DNA from: Alphaproteobacteria bacterium
GTDB lineage: Bacteria; Pseudomonadota; Alphaproteobacteria; Caulobacterales; Aquidulcibacteraceae
NCBI GenBank assembly: GCA_018969015.1
Contig: JAGWZE010000019.1
Location: 1 to 64,000 of the forward strand
Reading direction: 5' to 3'
DNA: 64,000 nucleotides
This document shows, one piece after another, positions 39,417 through 47,037 of the stretch. Positions within the stretch are counted from its first letter, which is position 1; each line of letters opens with the position of its first letter. The notes beneath the pieces were generated by a model. The model was not told where the DNA came from, made no database searches, and saw nothing but the letters and a program-made list of their open reading frames with translations. The translations under genes were made by a program, and so were the position numbers.

Positions 39417-40510
39417 GACAGCGTCTTCAGCGCGGCGGGGCTGAAGGACATGAGTTCGTCGTGGCGGTCGTCGCGCACCTTCACGGCCCAGGCCGGATCC
39501 ACGAGCAGCGCGCGGCCGACGGCGACGAGATCGAAGTCCCCGCGGTCGAGGCGGCGCTCCAGCTCTTCGAGCGACGCCGGTTGCGAGCTTTCACCACGAT
39601 AGGCGCCGACGAACTCGCCGCTGAGGCCGACGGAGCCGACGGTGATGACGGGCTTGCCCGTGAGCTTCTTGGCCCATCCGGCGAAGTTGAGATCCGAGCC
39701 TTCGAACTCCGGCTCCCAGAAGCGGCGCTGCGAGCAGTGCAGGAAATCGGCGCCGGCGTCGACGAGCGCGCCGAGCCACACGCCCAGTTCGTCCGGAGTC
39801 GGCGCGAGGCGTGCGGTGAAGTCCTGCTGCTTCCACTGCGACAGGCGGATGCCGATCGTGAAGTTCGGCGCGGTGGCCGCGCGGCACGCCTTGATGACGG
39901 CGACGGCGAAGGCGCAGCGGTCCTTCAGCGTGGCGCCGCCCCATTTGTCGGCGCGCTCGTTGGTTCCGCCCCAGAAGAACTGGTCGATCAGGTAGCCGTG
40001 CGCGCCGTGCAGTTCGATGCCGTCGAAGCCGAGCTTGTGGGCGTTGGCCGCGGCTTCGGCGAAGGCGCGGATCGCGTCGTCGACGGCGTCGAGCGTCATC
40101 GGCTCGGTGAAGGGCTTGCCGGGCGACGCCTGGCCGGAGGGGCTGTCGACGGGCGAGGGCGCGTAGTCCTTGATGGCCGGATTGCGCAGCGCGCCGACGT
40201 GCCAGACCTGGGGCATGATGAAGCCGCCGGCGGCCTTCACGCGCTTGACCACTTCGGCCCAGCCGGCGAGCGGCGCATCGCCGAAGAACACCGGCACGTT
40301 CGGATCGTTGCGCGAGGCCGGGCGGCTCGGCGCCACGCCCTCGGTCAGGATGAGGCCGACGGCGTTGCGGGCGCGGCGTTCGTAATAGGCGGCGACGTTG
40401 TCGCCCGGCACGCCGCCCGGCGCGAACGACCGCGTCATCGGCGCCATCACGATGCGGTTGGGGAGCTTCAGCCCGTTGAGCGTGTAGGGGGTGAAAAGCG
40501 ACGACGTCAT
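39413..40510 (-). CDS. Old yellow enzyme family NADH:flavin oxidoreductase
   Basis: 365 residues, FMN-dependent TIM barrel reducing activated C=C bonds. Visible elements: [41 protein letters not shown] and [11 protein letters not shown]. The active-site pair appears as HGAHG. Its ATG overlaps by one base the stop of the DUF1295 gene. Third gene of the coupled operon starting at 42740. Confidence 0.94.
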   Translation of the reverse strand: MTSSLFTPYTLNGLKLPNRIVMAPMTRSFAPGGVPGDNVAAYYERRARNAVGLILTEGVAPSRPASRNDPNVPVFFGDAPLAGWAEVVKRVKAAGGFIMPQVWHVGALRNPAIKDYAPSPVDSPSGQASPGKPFTEPMTLDAVDDAIRAFAEAAANAHKLGFDGIELHGAHGYLIDQFFWGGTNERADKWGGATLKDRCAFAVAVIKACRAATAPNFTIGIRLSQWKQQDFTARLAPTPDELGVWLGALVDAGADFLHCSQRRFWEPEFEGSDLNFAGWAKKLTGKPVITVGSVGLSGEFVGAYRGESSQPASLEELERRLDRGDFDLVAVGRALLVDPAWAVKVRDDRHDELMSFSPAALKTLS

Positions 40511-41295
40511 CACTTGTCCTTTTTCGGAGCGAGGAAGGGGAAGAAGCCGGTGCGCGCGGCGTAATCGGCGTAGTCGCTGCGCGTGCGCAGCATCTTGCGT
40601 TCGACGAGGGGCGCGCCGGACCAGCGCATCAGCAGGAAGCCGATGACGAGCGGCGAGACGAGCGCCCACCAGGCGCCGTAGCTGGCGGCGAGCGCGGCGA
40701 AGCCGGCCCAGAACATGATCTCGCCGACATAATTGGGATGGCGCGACAGCGCCCACAGGCCCGACGTCAGCGTCTTGCCGGCGTTGTCGGGATTGGCCTT
40801 GAACGCCGCGAGTTGCGAGTCGGCGGTGGCCTCGATCAGCACGCCGACGAGCGCGACGACGGCCAGGCCCCAGCCGATCGGGCCGGGCTCGACGCCGTCA
40901 TGCAGCAGCGAGCCCCAGATCGGCAGGCAGACGACGAGCGAGAGCATCGCCTGCAGACCGACGACGCTCCACAGCGAGCGCAGGCGGAAGCCCGGCCCGG
41001 CCTTGCGGCGCATCGAAGCGTAGCGGGAATCCTCGGCGCCGTGGCGGCGCCAGCGCGCGATCAGATAGACAGCGAGACGCACGCCCCACAGCGTCGTCAG
41101 CGAAGCGGCGAGTTTTTCGCTCGTGGTCAACGCGCCGTCGGCAAGCGCGCCCGCCCACACGCCGGCAACCGGCGCGAGGCCCCAGAAGCTGTCGAGCGGC
41201 GTCAGATCTGCGATCGCGGCGGTGATCGCCCACGCGAGCAGGAACACCGCCAGCGTGGCGCCGGCGGCGACGAGAAGCACCATGGGATCGGTCAC
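40510..41295 (-). CDS. DUF1295 membrane protein (steroid 5-alpha-reductase-like)
   Basis: 261-residue protein with about seven membrane segments. SRHPNYVGEIMFWAG followed by a terminal YADYAARTGFFPF are the DUF1295/5-alpha-reductase signatures. Family members reduce or methylate lipophilic substrates. GTG 41295 overlaps the carotenoid oxygenase stop (GTGA). It sits between a dioxygenase and an ene-reductase, suggesting action on a polyene or terpenoid. Confidence 0.9.
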   Translation of the reverse strand: MTDPMVLLVAAGATLAVFLLAWAITAAIADLTPLDSFWGLAPVAGVWAGALADGALTTSEKLAASLTTLWGVRLAVYLIARWRRHGAEDSRYASMRRKAGPGFRLRSLWSVVGLQAMLSLVVCLPIWGSLLHDGVEPGPIGWGLAVVALVGVLIEATADSQLAAFKANPDNAGKTLTSGLWALSRHPNYVGEIMFWAGFAALAASYGAWWALVSPLVIGFLLMRWSGAPLVERKMLRTRSDYADYAARTGFFPFLAPKKDK

Positions 41296-42740
41296 GCGGC
41301 GGGCCTTCCGCGTTGGAGGTCTTGGCCGATCTGATCGGCGCGGGCCCAGGTCGCGTGGAAGCCGAGCGGCACGCGTTGCGGCAGGGCGATCCGCGCCAGC
41401 GGCGGCGCGTCGAAATTGCGCGCGTCGATCACCAGCGCTTCGGATTTGCCCGTCGCCTCCTCGGTGACGATGGTGATGACGTAGCCGTCGTCCTCCGCCG
41501 TCGCGCCCTCGCGCGGGGCGAAGGCGGGCTCGGAACCGTAGACGCCTTTGGGGAAGACGTGGGCGACGTCGCGCCCGGTCTCGAGATCGAGCTTGGTCAG
41601 CGCGTCGAACTTCTGCAGATCGCCGGGCGCCATCGAGACGAGATAGCCGTGCTTCGTGCGCCGGCCCGTCTTGTCGAGATTGACGACCGGGAACTCGGTG
41701 ATTCGGTCGTTCAGCTGGGTTTCCGTAACGGCGCCTGTCTTCAGGTCGAAACGCCACAGGATCGGCACGGCGTGCAGCGCGAGCACGCCCACCATCGGCG
41801 CGAAGGCGCCGTAGAGCGCCGGATCGGGATTGAGGCCGTTCGGCACCATCTTGCACGCGGCCATCACCACGGCGTCGCCGTCGTCCCACGCGTTGATGAC
41901 GTGATAGACGTAGCAGCTCGGCACATCGAACCAGCGCGTCGTCTCGCCCGATGCGCCGCGGGCGAGAACGCCGAAGCGCGTCGGTTGATCGGCGGTGCGG
42001 ATGTTCCAGGTTCCGCGGCGGATTGCGGCGTCGGTGAAGACGACGGGCAGATCCATCAGGACGACGTGCTTGGCCGTCAGTCCCATGTCGTGCGGCAGGC
42101 GCGGGCCCGGCAGCGGCACCTGCGTGAACCAGTCGAGCGTGCCGGCGGCGGAGATCGCGCCGACCGACATCCAGGGCTCGTAGAGCGCGTAATCGAAGAA
42201 CACGAGCTCGCCGGTTTCTGGATCCGTTTTCGAGTGCGCGGACATGTTGCGCGGCAGCTTGCCGGAGAAGGTATCGGCGCGGATCGTTTCGAGCGTGTTC
42301 GGATCCACCGCGATCGGCACGCCGGAAATGTACCAGAGCGCGTAGAGCTTGCCGCCGTGGACGATCACGTCCGTGTTGGCGGTGTCCTTGTAGACGCGAT
42401 TGCCGGCGCGGCTGCGGTTGGCGGGGGTGAAGATGCCGGCGGCGTCGAGGGCGCCCGCGCGCTCCGCGGCGAGATCGGGCGTGCCGACGTAACGGTTGCG
42501 GTAGCGGACCTTGCCGTTCTCGAACCACAGCGCGTGCAGCATGCCATCGCCGTCGAACCAGTGGTGCGGGGCGCCCGGCGCGCGTTCTGGGTTGGGGCCG
42601 TTGCGGACATAGAGGCCGCGCAGGTCACGCGGCACCTCGCCGATGACGGGAAGGTCGACGCCCTCGACCTCCGTCGTGACCGGGGCGTAGGGCCCCGCCA
42701 GATAGGGATTCATGGCGTTCACGCCGCCGCCGCCGTCCAT
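41292..42740 (-). CDS. Carotenoid oxygenase family dioxygenase
   Basis: 482-residue seven-bladed propeller enzyme with a four-His iron centre. Expected His ligands are visible in SAHSKTDPETGEL (HSK replaces the usual HPK), LPHDMGLTAKHVVLMDLP, VYHVINAWDDGD and VPLGFHATW. The family cleaves carotenoids, apocarotenoids or lignin-derived stilbenes, and these cannot be separated here. ATG 42740 has GAGGAGG five bases upstream. First gene of the coupled operon, divergent from an MBL hydrolase. Confidence 0.93.
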   Translation of the reverse strand: MDGGGGVNAMNPYLAGPYAPVTTEVEGVDLPVIGEVPRDLRGLYVRNGPNPERAPGAPHHWFDGDGMLHALWFENGKVRYRNRYVGTPDLAAERAGALDAAGIFTPANRSRAGNRVYKDTANTDVIVHGGKLYALWYISGVPIAVDPNTLETIRADTFSGKLPRNMSAHSKTDPETGELVFFDYALYEPWMSVGAISAAGTLDWFTQVPLPGPRLPHDMGLTAKHVVLMDLPVVFTDAAIRRGTWNIRTADQPTRFGVLARGASGETTRWFDVPSCYVYHVINAWDDGDAVVMAACKMVPNGLNPDPALYGAFAPMVGVLALHAVPILWRFDLKTGAVTETQLNDRITEFPVVNLDKTGRRTKHGYLVSMAPGDLQKFDALTKLDLETGRDVAHVFPKGVYGSEPAFAPREGATAEDDGYVITIVTEEATGKSEALVIDARNFDAPPLARIALPQRVPLGFHATWARADQIGQDLQRGRPAA

Positions 42741-42952
42741 CCGGGCCTCCTCAGGGTGGGGGCGTCGGAGCGTCCCCTCGTTGGGAGGCGACGCTAAAGC
42801 CGGCGCCTCGCCCCGACAAGTGCGCAGCGAGTGGGGGGCGGACCGATCACGCCCTCGCGCGCTGGCGCCGTCCGGCCGCCGTTGCGCACGGCGACGCGGC
42901 GTGGTGCGATGGCGTCCAGGGTCGCGCCCGGCGGCGACCAGGGAGGGCGACA

Positions 42953-43930
42953 ATGCGCACGGCGCGATACGAGAAGGGCCTCCTCGATCTTGGCGGCGGC
43001 GCCTACGCCTACCTGCAGCCCGATGGCGGCTGGGGCTGGTCCAATGCCGGGTTCATCCGCGACGGCGACCGCTCCCTGCTCGTCGACACGCTGTTCGACG
43101 AGCCGTTGACGGCGGAGATGCTCGCCAAGATCCAGGCCGAGACGGGCATCGGCGCCGATCGCATCGGTACGGTCGTCAACACGCACGCCAATGGGGATCA
43201 TACCCACGGCAACGCGCTCGTCGCGCATGCGGAGATCGTGGCGTCCGAGGCGAGCGCGCACGAGATGGCGGAGTTCTCGCCGCAGCTCCTGGCGCAGCTC
43301 AAGGCCGCCGGCGCGGCGGGGCAGATGGGGCTCGCCGGCGAGTATTTCGCCGAGGTGTTCGCGCCGTTCGATTTCGCGGGCGTGCGCGGCAAGGCGCCGA
43401 CACGCACGTTCCGCGAGCGGCTCGAAATCCGCGTCGGCGACAAGCCGGTCGTGCTCACCGATGTCGGCCCGGCGCACACGCGCGGCGACGTCATCGTCCA
43501 TTCGGTGAAGGATCGCGTGGTCTATACCGGCGACATCCTCTTCATCGAGGGGACGCCGATCATGTGGGCGGGGCCGGTCGGCAACTGGATCCGCGCGTGC
43601 GATCTGATCCTTTCGCTCGACGCCGAGGCGATCGTGCCGGGGCACGGGCCGCTCGCCGATGCGGCGGCGGTGCGCCGGGTGCAGGACTATCTGCGCTACA
43701 TCGAGCGCGAGGCGCGCGCGCGTTTCGAGGCGGGCATGGGGGCCGAAGAAGCCGCGTTCGACATCGCGCTGGGCGATTTCGACTCCTGGGGTGACGCCGA
43801 GCGCATCGCCGTCAATGTCGATACGCTCTATCGCGAATGGCGCCACGACCACGCGCCGCCGAACGCCGTCGCGTTGTTCGGGCTGATGGGCAAGCTCGCG
43901 AAAGAGCGGGCGAGCCGGAAGCGGGGCTGA
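42953..43930 (+). CDS. MBL-fold metallo-hydrolase
   Basis: 325 residues. The metal motif is TVVNTHANGDHTHGN (HxNxDH variant of HxHxDH), followed by GPAHTRGDVIVH and VPGHGPLAD. This variant is common in SoxH-like and quinoprotein-relay MBL proteins. No signal peptide. It is divergent from the carotenoid oxygenase operon across about 210 bases and may act on its products. Confidence 0.92.
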   Translation: MRTARYEKGLLDLGGGAYAYLQPDGGWGWSNAGFIRDGDRSLLVDTLFDEPLTAEMLAKIQAETGIGADRIGTVVNTHANGDHTHGNALVAHAEIVASEASAHEMAEFSPQLLAQLKAAGAAGQMGLAGEYFAEVFAPFDFAGVRGKAPTRTFRERLEIRVGDKPVVLTDVGPAHTRGDVIVHSVKDRVVYTGDILFIEGTPIMWAGPVGNWIRACDLILSLDAEAIVPGHGPLADAAAVRRVQDYLRYIEREARARFEAGMGAEEAAFDIALGDFDSWGDAERIAVNVDTLYREWRHDHAPPNAVALFGLMGKLAKERASRKRG

Positions 43931-43945
43931 GGGCGAGCCTTGGCC

Positions 43946-44039
43946 GTCATCCTCGGCGCGCTGCAGGCGCGCCGGGGATCCAGCGGCCGCAGCACCGCGC
44001 CTGGATCCCCGCCCTCGCTGCGCTCGGTCGAGGATGACG
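43946..44039. repeat. Dispersed palindromic repeat R1, copy 4
   Basis: 94-bp unit GTCATCCTCG ... CGAGGATGAC with the internal GGATCC pair, between the convergent MBL and monooxygenase genes. Confidence 0.88.
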
Positions 44040-44068
44040 GAGACGTAGTCTCCGCCCCGGCGATGCGC

Positions 44069-45877
44069 CTACTCGAACGCCAGGCCTTCGAATTTGCCCG
44101 AGCGGCGCCAGCCGTCGATGTAGTGGAAGTAGGCGACGGCGCCGTAGGGGTAGCCGACGTAGGAGCGTGCGACCGGGCCGGGGTCTTTGCCTTCGTTGTT
44201 GTAGTAGCCCGGCGTGCATTCCTGCGAGCCGATCATCAGGCCCGGGCCGGAGAGCAACAGCTTCACCCAGGACTGCTCCGCTTCGGCCGTGACCTCGACG
44301 GTGCGCGCGCCTTTCGCCTGCGCCGCCGAGACGATCGCCGCGATGGTTTTCGCGGAGTCGTACAGGTTGTGCGGCACGTTGGAGATCAGGTTCGCGCCCT
44401 GCGTCGGTTGCACGAAGAAGGCGTTCGGGAAGCCGTGCACGTGGATGCCGTGCAGCGAGCGCATGCCTTCGGCCCAGTGCTGCGAGAGGGTGCGCCCGTC
44501 GCGCCCGACGGGATCGAAGCCCGTGCGGCGCGTATATTCGGTGCCGACCTCGAAGCCCGATGCGAAGATGAGGCAATCGAGCTCATAGGTTTTGCCCGCC
44601 ACGACCACGCCTTCGGGCGTGATGCGCTCGACGCCTTTGCCGTCGGTGTCGACGAGCGTGACGTTCGGGTTGTTGAAGGCCTGCAGATAGGCGTCGTGGA
44701 AGCACGGGCGTTTGCAGAGCTGGCGGTACCAGGCTTTGAGCTTGTCCGCGGTGTCCTTGTCCTTGACGATGGTCTCGGCGCGCGCGCGGATTTCCTCCAT
44801 CTTCTCGTAGTCGGCGTCTTCCCAGGCTTTCAGCATGTTTTCCGGCGTGCGCTGGTCCGGCGGGAGATCGACGATCTTCGCGCGGATGCGGCGCGAGATT
44901 TCGGTCCAGCCGTCCTGCACGAGATCCTCGGTGGGAAAGCCGGCGGCCTGGTTCTCGGTGAAGTTCATCAGCCAGCGTTCCTGCCAGCCGGGCGTCGCGA
45001 TCGAGGCGAACCAGTCCGGATCGATCGGCGCGTTGTTGCGCGCATCGACGGAGGAGGGCGTGCGCTGGAAGACGTAGAGCCGCCCCGCCGTGCGCGCGAG
45101 ATGCGGCACGCATTGGATCGACGTCGCGCCGGTGCCGATGATGCCGACGCGCTTGTCGGCGAGCTTCGTCATCGGCGCGCCGAGCGGATCGCCGCCGGTA
45201 TAGGCGTAGTCCCAGCGGCTGGTGTGGAAGGCGTGGCCGGCGAAGCTGTCGAGCCCGGGAATGCCGGGGAGCTTGGGCACGTGCAGCGGCCCGGTGCCGA
45301 GGCCGAGATACTGGGCGGTGAAAGCGTCGCCCCGGTTCGTCTCGATGCGCCAGACCTTGGCGGCGTCGTCCCACGTCAGCGTGCGCACTTCGGTGTGCAA
45401 AAGCGCATGCTCGTAGAGGTCGTACTTTTTGGCGATGCGCTGGCACTGCGCGAGGATTTCGGGCGCGTGGGCGTATTTCTCGGTGGGCCGGTGGCCCGTT
45501 TCTTCGAGCAGCGGCAGATAGATCATCGAGGCGGTGTCGCACTGGGCGCCGGGATAGCGGTTCCAGTACCAGGTGCCGCCGAAATCGCCGCCCTTCTCGA
45601 TGATGCGGACGTCCTTGATCCCGGCTTCCTTCAGCCGCGCGCCGACGAGCAGGCCGGCGAACCCGCCGCCGATGAAGGCGAACGTGACGTGATCGGTTTT
45701 CGGCGCGCGCGGCGTGACGGGCGTATAGGGATCGTCGAGATAGTGCCCGAACTGGCCGGCGATGCGCACGTACTGGTCATTGCCGTCCGGCCGGAGGCGC
45801 TTGGCGCGCTCCTCGGCGTATTTGCGGCGCAGGGCTTCTTTGTCGACCTTCGGACGTGCGGCGTTGGTGGTCGTCAC
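44069..45877 (-). CDS. Baeyer-Villiger monooxygenase (cyclohexanone/phenylacetone type)
   Basis: 602 residues. FIGGGFAGLLVGARL (FAD), GGDFGGTWYWNRYPGAQCD, the BVMO fingerprint FAGHAFHTSRWDY (FxGxxxHxxxW-D) and VGIIGTGATSIQ (NADPH) are all present. It converts ketones to esters or lactones. An N-terminal extension of about 75 residues is usual for the phenylacetone-monooxygenase-like group. GTG 45877 has GGAGGA upstream. Single gene. Confidence 0.95.
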   Translation of the reverse strand: MTTTNAARPKVDKEALRRKYAEERAKRLRPDGNDQYVRIAGQFGHYLDDPYTPVTPRAPKTDHVTFAFIGGGFAGLLVGARLKEAGIKDVRIIEKGGDFGGTWYWNRYPGAQCDTASMIYLPLLEETGHRPTEKYAHAPEILAQCQRIAKKYDLYEHALLHTEVRTLTWDDAAKVWRIETNRGDAFTAQYLGLGTGPLHVPKLPGIPGLDSFAGHAFHTSRWDYAYTGGDPLGAPMTKLADKRVGIIGTGATSIQCVPHLARTAGRLYVFQRTPSSVDARNNAPIDPDWFASIATPGWQERWLMNFTENQAAGFPTEDLVQDGWTEISRRIRAKIVDLPPDQRTPENMLKAWEDADYEKMEEIRARAETIVKDKDTADKLKAWYRQLCKRPCFHDAYLQAFNNPNVTLVDTDGKGVERITPEGVVVAGKTYELDCLIFASGFEVGTEYTRRTGFDPVGRDGRTLSQHWAEGMRSLHGIHVHGFPNAFFVQPTQGANLISNVPHNLYDSAKTIAAIVSAAQAKGARTVEVTAEAEQSWVKLLLSGPGLMIGSQECTPGYYNNEGKDPGPVARSYVGYPYGAVAYFHYIDGWRRSGKFEGLAFE

Positions 45878-45975
45878 GGTGTCCTCCCTGGCGGCCGTTC
45901 GCGCCGGCCGTCCGTTCGGGAGATCATGGGCCGACGCACGCCGCGACGCCAGACCTCCGCGGCGGCGCCGTTACG

Positions 45976-47037
45976 TCAAGGCGGCACGGGCGTGGTTGGC
46001 AACTGTTCGACGGTAATGGTGATCGTGTCGGTATACGTGCCGGCCAGCCAGCCTTGGCTCTTGTCGACGATTTTCAGTTCGAGGATGAGCGTTTTGTTGA
46101 AGCCGATCGTCGGATCGGCGTCCAAGTGGTCTCGCGTTTTTTTGGAGCCGATGACGAAGACGTCCCACGTTCCCCAGCCATTGTTGGTCAACCTCGCTTT
46201 GCCGTCATAGCCGATCCGGCTGTTCGGATCGTTGTCACGAAGGAGGATCCCGCCGTTGGCCGATGCGAAGGTCAACCTGTACGGGACGTTCGCCTGGAAC
46301 GTCGACGATACCGTCGTCTTCGTGAGAAAGTTCAGGTCCGGAAACTGCGTCGGTTGCAATTGTCCGTCGCTCTCGACGCCTCCGAAGGATCCCGGATTGA
46401 CCGCGGCGGGAAACTTGATGACCAGCGGGATGTCGATGGTCTGTTCCGGGCACTCAGGCTTTGGCGTATAGGCGCTCAAAGCTGTCGGCGTGACATCGGG
46501 CGCGCACGGGGAGCCGATCGGAACGACGATGTAAGCGAGCCGGAGCGGGACCGAGTATTCACCGGCGAGCGGCACGCCCTGCGATCCGTAGGAATTGACC
46601 GCTATGGTGAAGCGCCAGCCCCAGCTCCGGTTGTTGCGCCCCTTCCTCGCATACATTGCGCCGGCGACGTTCTGGCCTGGAACGGCATTGCCCCACGGGC
46701 CGCCGGCGAGCCAAACCGCGGCAGACAATCCGTTCACGTTGTATCCGGGCGTCCAGGTCGTCGCGTTCGGATAGGCCGGATCGATCAGCCGAAATCCCAC
46801 CGCGCAATCCGCTTCGCGGCTGGCGATCGTGAGGTAGAAGTCGATGAAACGAATGCGCTGGTGATGTTCCAACGGGTCGTACGTCCAGACATAATTTGTC
46901 GTTCGGTCGACCGATACGCCGACGTTCGACGGCTCGCAGGGCGCGGCGCCCGCGGATGGCGCCGCGACGAGCCCGAGCGCCCCGGCAACACATGCAAAAA
47001 GGACCGCGCGCACGCGCGCGCAAAGCATTCCGATCAT
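45976..47037 (-). CDS. Chaperone-usher pilus tip/adhesin candidate
   Basis: 353 residues. A signal peptide (GALGLVAAPSAGA) precedes a Cys-containing beta-rich protein; the C-terminal part ends KIVDKSQGWLAGTYTDTITITVEQ, the form of a pilin-type donor/acceptor domain. Its ATG overlaps the usher stop (ATGA), and it is the last gene of the operon, the usual place of a two-domain tip adhesin. Assignment as adhesin is inferred from position and architecture. Confidence 0.75.
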   Translation of the reverse strand: MIGMLCARVRAVLFACVAGALGLVAAPSAGAAPCEPSNVGVSVDRTTNYVWTYDPLEHHQRIRFIDFYLTIASREADCAVGFRLIDPAYPNATTWTPGYNVNGLSAAVWLAGGPWGNAVPGQNVAGAMYARKGRNNRSWGWRFTIAVNSYGSQGVPLAGEYSVPLRLAYIVVPIGSPCAPDVTPTALSAYTPKPECPEQTIDIPLVIKFPAAVNPGSFGGVESDGQLQPTQFPDLNFLTKTTVSSTFQANVPYRLTFASANGGILLRDNDPNSRIGYDGKARLTNNGWGTWDVFVIGSKKTRDHLDADPTIGFNKTLILELKIVDKSQGWLAGTYTDTITITVEQLPTTPVPP

